NCBI GenBank assembly: GCA_963788185.1
Contig: CAWBGE010000017.1
Span: forward strand, 186,001 to 250,000
Origin: CAIWHR01 sp963788185
Lineage (GTDB): Bacteria; Pseudomonadota; Gammaproteobacteria; Burkholderiales; Casimicrobiaceae
Reading direction: 5' to 3'
DNA: 64,000 nt
Positions 52,577 through 61,927 of the stretch are shown piece after piece (the stretch's first letter is position 1; every line of letters starts with the position of its first letter). The translations under genes and the position numbers were made by a program. The notes under the pieces were generated by a model. That model worked only from the letters and a program-made list of their open reading frames with translations, made no database searches and was not told the DNA's origin.

Positions 52577-53851
52577 TCAGCGGATCATTTTCGGCAGCCA
52601 CAGCGAAAGCTCGGGGATCGTCGTGATGATGATCAGCGTGGCGAAGAGGGGCACATAGAACGGGGCCATCTCGCGCAACAGGCTGCGCATCGACACCCTG
52701 GCAATGTCGGTGATCAGGAACAGGGCGAGCCCCATCGGCGGCGTAAACAGGCCCACCATCAGGTTGAAGATCGTGACGATGCCGAGATGGACCGGATCGA
52801 CCCCCGCCGCGTGGAGGGGGCCCGCAATGATGGGAACCACCAGAAGCGTCGCGGTCGTGCTGTCGAGGAACATTCCGACAATGAGCAGGACGACGTTGAC
52901 GATGATGAGGAGCACGACCGGGTCCCGGCTCAACGAGAGCAATTCCCGGGCGAACATCTGCGGGATCTGCTCGATGGCCATGACCCAGCCGAAAAGCGCG
53001 GCGACCGAGACAATGACCAGGATCGCCGAGGTGTTCTTGAGCGTCTCGAGGGCGGCGTAAAGCAGGTGTCGCAGCGTCAGCGTCCGGTATACGAACGCGG
53101 TGATGAAGAGGACATAGACCACCGTGATCGATGCGGCCTCGGTCGGGGTGAAAACGCCCAGCAGCATGCCGGCGACCAGGAGCACCGGCGCCATCAGTGC
53201 CGGGAAGGCGGGCAGCAGATCGTGCCAGATCTCGCGCGGCGTCGACCACCGCGCGGCGCGCGGGTGGCCGCGACGCACGGCCAGGACCGCCACCGTGATC
53301 ATCATGAACGCGACGCAGATCAACGCCGGCACGATCCCGGCGAGCAACAGCTGCATGATCGAAACCGAGGTGACCGAACCGTAGATGATCAGCGGGATGC
53401 TGGGCGGAAAGATCGGCCCGACGACCGCGGACGTGCAGGTGACCGCCGCGGAGTAGTCTCTGCGGAAACCACGGGCCACCATGGCTTTCACCTCGATCCG
53501 GCCGAGGCCGCCGACATCGGCGAGCGCTGCACCGCTCATCCCGGAGAAGATCAGGCTCGCGACGACGTTGACCTGGGCGAGTCCGCCGGGGACCCGGCCA
53601 ACGAGCGTATCGGCAAACTTGAAGATCCGTTCGGTGATGCCTGCCTGATTCATCAGATTGCCGACGAATATGAAGACCGGCACTGCGACGAGAGGAAACG
53701 AATCCAGCGCATAGGCCATCCGCTGGCCGATCAGCTCGATCGGGACGCCGTTCATCAGCACATACGCGGCGGACGGCACGAGGATGGCAACCACCACCGG
53801 CCATCCGAACAGGAAGAAGAGCGTGAAGCCGCCGATGATCAGGAGTGTCAT
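52577..53851 (-). CDS. TRAP transporter large permease DctM (system 1)
   Basis: A 424-residue polytopic protein with about 12 helices and the DctM signatures FLFGWPVVVAILVP and FLDSTTATLLVVPI and GLFTPPMGLALFL. It overlaps the small permease gene by ATGA and is the last gene of a transporter set. TRAP systems import organic and sugar acids with a sodium gradient. The set runs opposite to the upstream oxidoreductase, with a 6-base gap between stops. Confidence 0.92.
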   Translation of the reverse strand: MTLLIIGGFTLFFLFGWPVVVAILVPSAAYVLMNGVPIELIGQRMAYALDSFPLVAVPVFIFVGNLMNQAGITERIFKFADTLVGRVPGGLAQVNVVASLIFSGMSGAALADVGGLGRIEVKAMVARGFRRDYSAAVTCTSAVVGPIFPPSIPLIIYGSVTSVSIMQLLLAGIVPALICVAFMMITVAVLAVRRGHPRAARWSTPREIWHDLLPAFPALMAPVLLVAGMLLGVFTPTEAASITVVYVLFITAFVYRTLTLRHLLYAALETLKNTSAILVIVSVAALFGWVMAIEQIPQMFARELLSLSRDPVVLLIIVNVVLLIVGMFLDSTTATLLVVPIIAGPLHAAGVDPVHLGIVTIFNLMVGLFTPPMGLALFLITDIARVSMRSLLREMAPFYVPLFATLIIITTIPELSLWLPKMIR

Positions 53852-54459
53852 GCGTCTGGCCCGGCTGACGGCGCGCTCGCGAGCACCTTCTCCAGGTCGA
53901 CCTCGTCAGGAGGCAGTTCCTCCACGAAGCTCACATAGAGCGGGCGATCGTACAGCGACTTCACGAACTGCACGATGGATTCGATCGCGGCGACGAGGAG
54001 CCCCAGGAACGCGGCGGAGAAGAACACCCAGTAGGGTATCCCCAGCGTCGGCGTCGCGTTGTCGAGATTGCGCAGGGTGGCGACGGCGACGGAATACGCG
54101 GCAATGCCGAAGGCGATGCTGGCCGCTGCGGGGCTGATGACGCGCAGCGGCCGCTGCACGCCGCGCGGCAGCGCGGACAGGAGCTCCTCCATGCGGATGT
54201 TGCTCCCCGAGGAAACGACGTACGGCAGCGTTACGAACACGACGCAGATCAGCATGAACCGCGCGAGTTCTTCGGCTCCGACAAAGGGGTGGCCCACGCC
54301 CGCCCGCAGGAATACCTGCAAGGCGGGCAGCGCGATCAGCACGAAGAGCAGGACGACGCCGAGCCAGCGCAGCGCCTTTCGCAGCGGTTCCACGGTGTGG
54401 TCGAGCGTGGTGGGCTCGGCGCGAGGTGGCGCATGGCGCGGCTTCGAAGCGTCCGACAT
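53848..54459 (-). CDS. TRAP transporter small permease DctQ (system 1)
   Basis: A 203-residue protein with four helices and the DctQ motif FVGAEELARFMLICVVFVTLPYVV. The N-terminus (DASKPRHAPPRAEP) is hydrophilic and cytoplasmic. It is coupled to dctM by overlap and lies 87 bases after the binding-protein gene. Confidence 0.88.
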   Translation of the reverse strand: MSDASKPRHAPPRAEPTTLDHTVEPLRKALRWLGVVLLFVLIALPALQVFLRAGVGHPFVGAEELARFMLICVVFVTLPYVVSSGSNIRMEELLSALPRGVQRPLRVISPAAASIAFGIAAYSVAVATLRNLDNATPTLGIPYWVFFSAAFLGLLVAAIESIVQFVKSLYDRPLYVSFVEELPPDEVDLEKVLASAPSAGPDA

Positions 54460-54546
54460 GCGCGTCAGCCGCCCGCAGGAATTTCCGGGCCAAACAGCCC
54501 GCCGGGTCCGGGAGGAGGCACCCCCGGCGAGCGGATCATCACGGCC

Positions 54547-55548
54547 TCACTTGATGGCGGCGATGCGGTCCATGTAGGGCTTCCAGCTCGCGAAGTCCTT
54601 GTTCACCTCGACCGCAACGCCCTTGCGGAAATCATCGATCTTCAGGCCGTCTTTCGCCGTGATCACGGTCATTCCCTTCTTCTTGAGTTCGCCGATCAGC
54701 TCGTTCTCGGATTTCTGCGCCATCCGCAGACTTTCCTGGGCGATGCCGTCCAGCGCCTTCAGGATGGCGGTGCGATCCTTCTCCCCGATCTGCTGCCAGC
54801 TGCTCTCGTTGATGAAGACCGGCAGCACATTCTGCATGTGCGCAGTGAGCATGACGTGCGTCTGCACCTCGTAGAGCTTGTTGGCGTAGATCATGGTCAG
54901 CGGGTTCTCCTGACCGACCACCATGCCCGTCATCAGTGCGGTCGGCAGCTCACTCACCTCGACCGGGGTCGGGATGGCGCCGAAGCCCCTGACCATCGTG
55001 GTCCAGAGCTGAATCGGCACGCCACGGAACCGCTTGCCCTGGAGATCGGCAGGCGAGTAGACCGGCATCTTCGCCGTCATCTGGCGCGCACCGCGATAGA
55101 ACCGACCGACGATGCGCATGTTGCCGCCCGAGACCAGCTTCTTGTTGAACTCCTGCAGCAGTTCCGACGTCGCGGGGTCCGTGGCTGCGAGGGCGTGGGA
55201 TCCATCGCGATACACGAACGGTGCGTTGAACACCGCTATGTCCTTGGCCAAGCGATCCAGCGACGCGAATTCGTGATGCCCCATGGAGATGGAGCCGCTC
55301 TTGACCCCGTCAATCATCTCCTGAACCCCGCCGAGCTGCGAATTCGGGAAGACGGTGACCGTAACCCGACCGCCGGTGACTTCGGGGATCTTCTTGGCGA
55401 CTTGTTCGCCAAACCAGTACTGAATATCGCCCTCGGAGCCGACGTGAGCGTAGCGCAAGCGAACGTTCTGAGCCTCCGAAATGCCAGGCGCCAAGACGAG
55501 GCCAAGGGCAAACAGGATTCCCACCAGGATAGTGCCGCGACGAAACAT
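54547..55548 (-). CDS. TRAP transporter substrate-binding protein DctP (system 1)
   Basis: A 333-residue periplasmic protein starting at ATG 55548 after GGGGGAATC. Signal peptide: RRGTILVGILFALGLVLAPG, cleavage after SEA. The mature part has LRYAHVGSEGDIQYWFGEQV, the Arg-containing NMRIVGRFYRGARQMT region that typically binds a carboxylate, and GQENPLTMIYANKLYEVQ, where Asn and Gln are conserved. It binds an acid substrate for the DctQM pair downstream. A hairpin lies in its leader. Confidence 0.9.
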   Translation of the reverse strand: MFRRGTILVGILFALGLVLAPGISEAQNVRLRYAHVGSEGDIQYWFGEQVAKKIPEVTGGRVTVTVFPNSQLGGVQEMIDGVKSGSISMGHHEFASLDRLAKDIAVFNAPFVYRDGSHALAATDPATSELLQEFNKKLVSGGNMRIVGRFYRGARQMTAKMPVYSPADLQGKRFRGVPIQLWTTMVRGFGAIPTPVEVSELPTALMTGMVVGQENPLTMIYANKLYEVQTHVMLTAHMQNVLPVFINESSWQQIGEKDRTAILKALDGIAQESLRMAQKSENELIGELKKKGMTVITAKDGLKIDDFRKGVAVEVNKDFASWKPYMDRIAAIK

Positions 55549-55912
55549 GATGATTCCCCCTATGCGTGAACTTCCATCGCCTTGAGGCGATGGCTTCGTA
55601 TCACGGTTCGAGCCGGTGCCGGTCGGTCTCAGGGCCAACTTGCGTCCCGGAGTGCCGCCAGCTCAATTTTTTGAAATCTCCGACAACAGCCCGTGACACT
55701 TCGATCGAAAACCCGGATACCAGGCCTTCACACTCTGACGCTCATCACTTCAACATGCTGTCGCGGGTGCCTGAGCACGAGGAATCTGCCGATTCCCGAT
55801 GGTGGCTCCGGACGAGCGCACGAGTGAGTGGACGCGACAGTGGCATTTGCGGTCGTCGATGTCAACACCGCGATCGCGTCGTCGCTGTCGGCCGGCCGCG
55901 CCGCGGCGGGAG
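55549..55912. other. non-coding region before the TRAP system 1 operon
   Basis: No gene is supported. The clearest structure is CCATCGCC-TTGA-GGCGATGG (55574-55593), a perfect 8-bp hairpin 25 bases upstream of the dctP ATG on the minus strand. Further on, CAATTTTTTGAAATC (about 55665) is a short AT-rich patch that could hold a promoter. No clear TGGT-N3-ACCA operator is seen here. Confidence 0.5.
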
Positions 55913-56617
55913 CTATTCCGACAAATACAGCATGGAAATCTTGGAAGCTTCCCGCCGCCAAAGCGCGTAGCACTCCTGCAGTGCGGCTCGCGAGACCTCG
56001 GGCTCCCGGTCCTTGATTGCCTGTACCAGATCGGAATAGGCATCGACGTTGCGCAGGAATGCGCCGCTGACCATGGCGAGCATTGCCACGCGGCCGGACA
56101 GCATCTGCCGGATCACGCTGGCCAGCGCATCGATGATGATCACCAGCACGGGATTCTGGCTGGCGCGCGCGAGTTCCGCATGCAGCTCGAACTGCGCTTC
56201 CACAAACGGCTCCAACTCGTCGCTGGACTTCAGCTGAACCAGCACCTGGTCAAGCGCCGCGAAGTTCTCCTCGCTGGCGTGGATGGCCGCCGCCGTGGCC
56301 ATCTCGGCACCGATCAGTTCCAGTGCGCCCTGTATCTGCTCGATCGACACGAATCCGAGCTTCAGGCTTACCTCGAAGTAGAAGTGGAGGAATTGCGAGT
56401 TCGGCAGTGCGAGGTAGGTTCCGCTGCCCTGTTGCCGATGGATGAAACCAAGCGTCTCCAGGATCGTCAGGCGATCGCGCAGGGTCGGTCGCTGGACCGA
56501 CAGCCGCTCGGCCAGTTCGCGCTCGGTGGGCAATCGGATTCTCCCCGATCCATCGGGGCGCGTGCGAACGGCGATTTCGATCAACCGCGCAAGTATGTCA
56601 TCGGAAGCGTTGGACAC
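55913..56617 (-). CDS. GntR/FadR-type transcriptional regulator
   Basis: A 234-residue regulator. GTG 56617 is chosen: it starts shortly before the conserved winged helix; a GTG at 56710 would add 31 unconserved residues and overlap the kinase gene. The DNA-binding domain reads LPTERELAERLSVQRPTLRD followed by LETLGFIHRQQGSGTYL. The FCD ligand domain (residues about 90-220) has Asp/His metal ligands in EAQFELHAELARAS and the distal His is replaced or displaced. It lies among catabolic and transport genes and probably binds the TGGT-N3-ACCA boxes upstream of TRAP system 2. Confidence 0.85.
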   Translation of the reverse strand: MSNASDDILARLIEIAVRTRPDGSGRIRLPTERELAERLSVQRPTLRDRLTILETLGFIHRQQGSGTYLALPNSQFLHFYFEVSLKLGFVSIEQIQGALELIGAEMATAAAIHASEENFAALDQVLVQLKSSDELEPFVEAQFELHAELARASQNPVLVIIIDALASVIRQMLSGRVAMLAMVSGAFLRNVDAYSDLVQAIKDREPEVSRAALQECYALWRREASKISMLYLSE

Positions 56618-56675
56618 GTTGTTGGGGCGAGCCGTGGGCCGATTCGCTGCTAGTCGAAACTGATGGGTCGCGGTA

Positions 56676-58226
56676 CTAGTGCGCCGCTGATGCCGCCGAC
56701 GCAGGGCCACGATCCACCGATCCGGAGGGTTCGCCGTCGAGTTGGTGCATGGCGCTCTTCAGCGCGGGGTAGAGGCCGCGGTACACCTCGAATCGCCGGT
56801 CGTACACTGCGCGGCGGTCCGTCGGCCCGGGCTGCACCTTCTGTTCGTCGCAGCGAATGCCCGGCAGGGCCGGGTCCTCGACCCCGGAAAACGTCCCGGC
56901 GGCTACACCGCCGAGCAAGGCCGCCCCGATCGCGCTGGCGTCGGTAAGCGTCGCCATGTGGTAGTTGAGGCCGAGCACGTCAGCCTTGACCTGCGCCCAG
57001 AATCGGCTGCGGGCACCGCCACCGACCCCGACAAGGTCCGTCGGCCGCCAGGACCACTGGCTTTCGGCGATTTCGAGAATCTGGCGCAGCGCGAGCGCGC
57101 CGCCTTCGAATACCGCCCGTACCATGTCGGCTCGCGTGTGGTGCAGGCGCAGGCCGATCCACGCCGCGCTGGCTTCGGCATCCCAGATCGGGCTTCTCTC
57201 GCCGGCCAGGTAGGGCAGGAAGACGAGGCCGTTCGCACCCGGCACGGACTCCATGGCGAGGTGCTCGAGTTCGGCGAACGACCGCAGCTCGGGCCAAACC
57301 TTGCTCTGCAGCCAGCCGAACGCGCCCCCGAGCGTCGACATGGCGCCGTGCGCCAGCCATCGCCCCGGCAGGACGTGGTGGCGATTCAGGAATCGCGAGT
57401 CGAAGCTCGGTTCGTCGAGGCAGAAGGTGATGACGCCGGATGTGCCGACCGACTCGAACGCGTCGCCGGCGCGCTTCAAGCCGACAGCAAACGCAGCGGT
57501 CGCCGTGTCGGCGGCGCCGAGTGCAAGGGGCGTCCCGGGCACGAGGCCGGTGACGGAAGCGGCACCGGGTGTGATGCCGCCGAGGCATGCGGCGCCGGAG
57601 ATGATCTCCGGCACGAGTTCCGGCTCGATGTTCCACAGGCGGAACAGCGCCTCCGACCAGGCGGCTTCCCTGGCACGCACGTCCATCAGCCCCGAGTAGG
57701 AAGCCTGGGTCGGCTCGATCGCCGCGCGTCCGGTCAGCCGCAGGCCGATGAAGCTGTTCAGCATGAGGACCCGCCGAACCTTGTTCCAGAGTGCGGGATC
57801 GTGGCGCTGCAGCCAGGTCAGATTGGCGGCCCAGCAGGTCGAGCTGCTGGCCCGGTTCCCCGTCTGCGGCTGGTACGCGGTGGCATCGGGGCCGATCACC
57901 TCGCGAAGCAGCGCATCGGCGCGCCCGTCGAGGTAGACGATTCCCGAACGCAGCGGCCGGTCGTCGCGGTCGAGGACGACCGTCGTCGGGCAGGTGGTGG
58001 AGAGTCCGACACCGGCCACCTTGCCCACGCGCGCGGTCACCTCGCGCAAGGCCTCGCAGACCAGCTCCCAGTACCGTTCCAGATCGATCTCCGCCCAGAG
58101 CGGCAATGCCGTGACCACCGGAACGGGACGTTGCGCCTTGGCAACCATGCGCCCGTCGCGCGCGATCGCGCAGACCTTGATGGAGCTGGTCCCCGCATCG
58201 ATGCCGAGAAGGACGGTCTCAGTCAT
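56676..58226 (-). CDS. FGGY-family carbohydrate kinase
   Basis: A 516-residue sugar kinase. The phosphate loop LLGIDAGTSSIKVCAIARDG opens the protein, and the second domain has GGGARSRFWAQVKADVLG with the adenosine motif; the catalytic Asp lies in GAADTATAAFAVGLK. Xylulokinase, erythritol and other polyol kinases share this pattern, so the substrate cannot be fixed. It overlaps the dehydrogenase gene by 8 bases, so phosphorylation and oxidation belong to one pathway. Confidence 0.9.
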   Translation of the reverse strand: MTETVLLGIDAGTSSIKVCAIARDGRMVAKAQRPVPVVTALPLWAEIDLERYWELVCEALREVTARVGKVAGVGLSTTCPTTVVLDRDDRPLRSGIVYLDGRADALLREVIGPDATAYQPQTGNRASSSTCWAANLTWLQRHDPALWNKVRRVLMLNSFIGLRLTGRAAIEPTQASYSGLMDVRAREAAWSEALFRLWNIEPELVPEIISGAACLGGITPGAASVTGLVPGTPLALGAADTATAAFAVGLKRAGDAFESVGTSGVITFCLDEPSFDSRFLNRHHVLPGRWLAHGAMSTLGGAFGWLQSKVWPELRSFAELEHLAMESVPGANGLVFLPYLAGERSPIWDAEASAAWIGLRLHHTRADMVRAVFEGGALALRQILEIAESQWSWRPTDLVGVGGGARSRFWAQVKADVLGLNYHMATLTDASAIGAALLGGVAAGTFSGVEDPALPGIRCDEQKVQPGPTDRRAVYDRRFEVYRGLYPALKSAMHQLDGEPSGSVDRGPASAASAAH

Positions 58227-59259
58227 TCAGAAGCGCAACCTTGAGGGCACGCCCGCTTCCCGCTTCCTCGAACGCGCCGAGGGCTTCATCGATGGCGAAA
58301 CGGTGGGTGATCAGCGAGCCGGCGTCGAGACGCCCGGCGGCGAGCAGGTTGAGCGCGATCTCGTAATCGCGGCGCGCGAGGGCGCTGGCGCCGGTGACGA
58401 CGATCTCGTTGTAGTGGATGAGATTGACGTCGATCGTCGCGGTGGCGCCGACCGAGAATCCGGCGAACAGGTTGACGTGGCCGCCCTTGCGCACCGCGGC
58501 GAATGCCTCGTTGACGAGCGCCGGAACGCCGATGGCGAGGATCGCCACGTCGGCGCCGAGGCCGTCGGTGCGCGCCCTGACGAGATCGACCAGCGACTGC
58601 GCCGACGGATCGCACACCGCGTCGACTCCGCGGTCGATCGCCGCCTGCCGCCGTGCCGCATTGGGTTCGCTGACGATCACCTGCCGCGCGCCGGCGCTCT
58701 TCGCCAGCGCCGCGTGCATCAGGCCGATCGGGCCGGCGCCGAGCACGAGCACGGTGTCGCCCAGCCGGATGTCGGCGTTGCGCAGCCCGTTGAGGCAGCA
58801 GGCGAGCGGCTCGGCAAGCGCGGCCGCCTCGAAGTCCATGCCGTCGGGCACGCGGAACACGTTGCCGGCCTGCAGCGCGATCGCCGGGACGCGGACGTAC
58901 TCGGCGAACGCACCGTCGAACTCGTAGCCGATCGCCTGTCGGTTGAGACAGACGTTCTCGCGCCCGGTCTTGCAGTAGGCGCAGGCCCGGCATGGCACGA
59001 CGGGGTCGACGCAGACCCGATCGCCGATCCGCCAGCCGACGACGTCGGCGCCCGCCTCGACGACGACACCCGCGAACTCGTGCCCGATCACCGACGGAAA
59101 GCGCACGCCCTTGGTCTTCTTGCCGGTCAGGATGCGCAGATCGGTGCCGCAGACGGTGGCGGCGCGCACGCGCAGCACGAGATCGCCGGCGCCGGCCTGC
59201 GGCGTGGCGATCGTCGTCAGCGCGAGGTCGTTGGGCCCGCGCAGCACCGCGGCCTTCAT
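58219..59259 (-). CDS. zinc-dependent alcohol dehydrogenase family protein
   Basis: A 346-residue MDR enzyme. Catalytic zinc: Cys in TVCGTDLRIL and the GHEFAGVV motif. The structural zinc site is CRACAYCKTGRENVC. The NAD site is VLVLGAGPIGLMHAALAKSAG. Sorbitol, threonine and other polyol dehydrogenases are the nearest types. ATG 59259 overlaps the aldolase stop. It likely oxidises a polyol to a ketose for the kinase. Confidence 0.9.
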   Translation of the reverse strand: MKAAVLRGPNDLALTTIATPQAGAGDLVLRVRAATVCGTDLRILTGKKTKGVRFPSVIGHEFAGVVVEAGADVVGWRIGDRVCVDPVVPCRACAYCKTGRENVCLNRQAIGYEFDGAFAEYVRVPAIALQAGNVFRVPDGMDFEAAALAEPLACCLNGLRNADIRLGDTVLVLGAGPIGLMHAALAKSAGARQVIVSEPNAARRQAAIDRGVDAVCDPSAQSLVDLVRARTDGLGADVAILAIGVPALVNEAFAAVRKGGHVNLFAGFSVGATATIDVNLIHYNEIVVTGASALARRDYEIALNLLAAGRLDAGSLITHRFAIDEALGAFEEAGSGRALKVALLND

Positions 59260-60080
59260 TGTGTCGCCCCGGCCTTTTCGGCAGCCACGTACTTTTCGTA
59301 CACCTGCAGCGAGGCCGCCACGCTGGCGTTCTCGTGGATCAGCGCCCGCAGCGCGCGGATCACCGCGGCCGGGTGCGCGTGCGACCAGACGAAGCGGCCG
59401 TAGGTGACACCCCCCAGGCCGACGTCGAGTGCCTCGCGCGTCATCCGCAGGTAGTCTTCGAGCGTCTCGCCCATCTCGCCGCCGGCCAGCGCGACCGTCG
59501 CAGGGCAGGCCGCGACGACTTCGCGGAAGCTCTCGGCCGAGCCGGTCCACAGCGTCTTGATGATGTCGACCCCGATCTCGGCGCCGCAGCGCACCGCGTA
59601 CGCGACGTTCTTGGCGTCGTTCGGGTCCTTGACCATCGCGCCCTTGGGATAGATGTGCGCGATCAGCGGCATCCCGGCCGACCCGGCGTCCTTGGCGATG
59701 CGGGCGAGGTGCGTGAGCTGCTGCGCCTGGTCGGGTCCGCCGACGATGCAGCCGACCGAGATCGCGTCCGCGCCCAGGCGCACCGCTTCTTCGACGTCGG
59801 CGAGCGGTGTGTCGTACGTCGGGTGGTAGTGCACCGAATACGCGGAGGCCTTCATGATCAGCGCGCAGCGGCCGGCGTACGGCGGGAACACGCGCTCGGC
59901 GATGCCCTTCTGCATCGTGATCGCGTCGGGGCCGCCGTCGACGACCTTCTTCATCGAGCCGCGGACGTCGATCAGTCCCGGCAGGTTGCCGCGGGTGATC
60001 GGGTGGTCCATCGTGATGGCGAGCAGCCGGCCCGACGGGCCGAGCAGGCGCTTCATGCGCACTTCTTTACCGAGAAACAT
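59256..60080 (-). CDS. class I aldolase, DeoC/FbaB/LsrF-like
   Basis: A 274-residue TIM-barrel aldolase of the group that includes archaeal fructose-bisphosphate aldolase, LacD and LsrF. The Schiff-base Lys is in GVDIIKTLWTG near residue 177. The start region LLAITMDHPITRG and the ALAGGEMGETLEDYLRM segment are conserved. With the kinase and dehydrogenase it would cleave a phosphorylated ketose. LsrF itself acts with an FGGY kinase (LsrK) on autoinducer-2, so a signal-degradation role is another possibility; no lsr transporter is present. Confidence 0.82.
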   Translation of the reverse strand: MFLGKEVRMKRLLGPSGRLLAITMDHPITRGNLPGLIDVRGSMKKVVDGGPDAITMQKGIAERVFPPYAGRCALIMKASAYSVHYHPTYDTPLADVEEAVRLGADAISVGCIVGGPDQAQQLTHLARIAKDAGSAGMPLIAHIYPKGAMVKDPNDAKNVAYAVRCGAEIGVDIIKTLWTGSAESFREVVAACPATVALAGGEMGETLEDYLRMTREALDVGLGGVTYGRFVWSHAHPAAVIRALRALIHENASVAASLQVYEKYVAAEKAGATQ

Positions 60081-60105
60081 GGCAGATCCTTTCGTGTGTT
60101 TGGTT

Positions 60106-61386
60106 TTAGTACATGCCGAAAAGCTTGAGCGGCCCGATGACGAGCGACGGGAACAGCACCAGCGCGACGATGGAGACCACCAGCACCGTGACCGGGCCGA
60201 CCGACCCCTTGACGACCTGTTCGATCGTCGTGTTGGTGACCCGGGCGACGGCGTAAAGGCAGACCCCGACCGGCGGCGTCACCAGCCCCAGCGTCAGCGT
60301 GATCACGACGATCACGACGAAGTGGATCGGATCGACGCCGAGCGAGACCACCGGCTGCAGCAGCACCGGGATCAGGATGAACATCGCCGCGATCGCGTCC
60401 ATGAACATGCCGACGACGACGAGAAACACGAAAACGATCACCATCACCACTGTCGCGCTCGACGTCACGCTGCCGAGCATCCCGGCCACCTTGACCGGCA
60501 GGCCGTCGAAGGCGAACACCCAGGCCGCGAGCTTCGCGGTGGCGGCGATGAACAGGATGTTGCCGCTGGTGCGCGCGGTGTCGATGAACAGGCCCGGCAG
60601 GTCCGAGAGTTTGAGCGCCCGGTATACGAATGCGGCGATGGCGAACGTGTACAGCACGGCGGTCGCGGCGGCTTCGGTCGGTGTGAAGTAGCCATCGAGG
60701 ATGCCGACCATCAGGATCACGGGTGTCAGTATCGGCAGAATCGCCCGCAGGCCGGTACGCAGCAGGTGCCTCCCGTCGAACGGCGTCGGCTTGGCCACGC
60801 CGTGGCGGACGCTGTAGATGTGGTTGTAGACCATCAGCGTGAAGGCGATGAACAGTCCCGGCACGAGACCGGCGATCAGCAGCAGCCCGATCGACTGGTT
60901 CGCGATCGACCCGCCGATCACTATCAGGATCGACGGCGGGATGATCGACGACAGCGTCGAGGTGGCGAGCGTCATCCCGGACGCGTAGCCCTTGTCGAAG
61001 CCGTGGCGCATCATTGCCTTGATCTCGACCACGCCCAGCGAGGCGATGTCGGCCACCGACGAGCCCGAGATGCCGCCGAAGATCACCGACGAGACGACGT
61101 TGACGTGGCCCATGCCGCCGGGCATCCAGCCGACGGCGGCGTGCGCGAAATCGAAGATCCGGTCGGCGACGCTGCCGCGCTCCATCAACTGGCCGACGAG
61201 GATGAACAGCGGCACCGCCACCAGCAGAAACGAGTTCATCGACGAGAACATGCTCTCCGACAGCAGCGTCAGCGGCGTCGCCGTGTAGAGGACGATCGAA
61301 AGCACGCTGGCGAGGCCGAGCGAAATCGCCAGCGGGATTCCGATCGCCCCGAGGCCGGCGAACGTCAGCAGCAGGAAGATGCTCAT
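60106..61386 (-). CDS. TRAP transporter large permease DctM (system 2)
   Basis: A 426-residue permease with about 12 helices, starting at ATG 61386 (SIFLLLTFAGLGAIGIPLA). Signatures are FVFLVVVGMFMDAIAAMFIL and TLGLVTPPVGVCLYAVARV. It overlaps the small permease by ATGA and lies 25 bases before the aldolase, so transport and catabolism appear to be one transcription unit. Confidence 0.92.
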   Translation of the reverse strand: MSIFLLLTFAGLGAIGIPLAISLGLASVLSIVLYTATPLTLLSESMFSSMNSFLLVAVPLFILVGQLMERGSVADRIFDFAHAAVGWMPGGMGHVNVVSSVIFGGISGSSVADIASLGVVEIKAMMRHGFDKGYASGMTLATSTLSSIIPPSILIVIGGSIANQSIGLLLIAGLVPGLFIAFTLMVYNHIYSVRHGVAKPTPFDGRHLLRTGLRAILPILTPVILMVGILDGYFTPTEAAATAVLYTFAIAAFVYRALKLSDLPGLFIDTARTSGNILFIAATAKLAAWVFAFDGLPVKVAGMLGSVTSSATVVMVIVFVFLVVVGMFMDAIAAMFILIPVLLQPVVSLGVDPIHFVVIVVITLTLGLVTPPVGVCLYAVARVTNTTIEQVVKGSVGPVTVLVVSIVALVLFPSLVIGPLKLFGMY

Positions 61387-61922
61387 GGCGCGCCGCCAGC
61401 CTCGACAGCGATCACGCGGCGGCGGTCGCGCAGCGAGCCCAGCGTGCCGATCGCTGCGACGATCGCCGACACCGGCATCACCGCGCCGATCACCCAGCTC
61501 GGCCAGGCGAGCGTGGCGATCGTCTCGTTCATCATGATCTGCTGGCGCACCATGGTGAGTCCGGTCCAGAACATCACGGCGAAGAAAGCGAGGCAGCCCA
61601 CGACGTAGATGGGCAGTGCGAGGCGGCGCAACCCATGCACGCGCTGCAGCAGGAGGGTGAGCCGCGCGGCATCGGCGGCGCGCATGCTCGAAGCCATGCC
61701 GAGGAACACCATCCAGATGAACAGCGCGCGGGTCAGTTCTTCCGACCACGGCACGGGCGCGTTGGAGAGACGGCTCACCACCTGGATCAGCACGACGACC
61801 ACGATCGCCGCCGCTGCCAGGCCCGCGGCGCCGTCGACCAGCCGGGTCGGCCAGCCGGGGCGCGGACCGGCAGCCCCGGCAGTGTCCGCGGCAGTGCCGA
61901 AGGCGAATTCGTCCTCGGCCAC
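61383..61922 (-). CDS. TRAP transporter small permease DctQ (system 2)
   Basis: A 179-residue protein with four helices and the DctQ motif VPWSEELTRALFIWMVFLGM. GTG 61922 (AEDEFAFGTAAD) is 5 bases from the binding-protein stop and gives the expected length. It is coupled to dctM by overlap. Confidence 0.88.
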   Translation of the reverse strand: MAEDEFAFGTAADTAGAAGPRPGWPTRLVDGAAGLAAAAIVVVVLIQVVSRLSNAPVPWSEELTRALFIWMVFLGMASSMRAADAARLTLLLQRVHGLRRLALPIYVVGCLAFFAVMFWTGLTMVRQQIMMNETIATLAWPSWVIGAVMPVSAIVAAIGTLGSLRDRRRVIAVEAGGAP

Positions 61923-61927
61923 GGCGG

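Noticed and set aside
59854..61608. Plus-strand frame of 584 codons rich in Asp, His and Arg
   Set aside because: Exactly opposite the TRAP permease; the repeats of HDDH and RQR type are the antisense image of hydrophobic codons.
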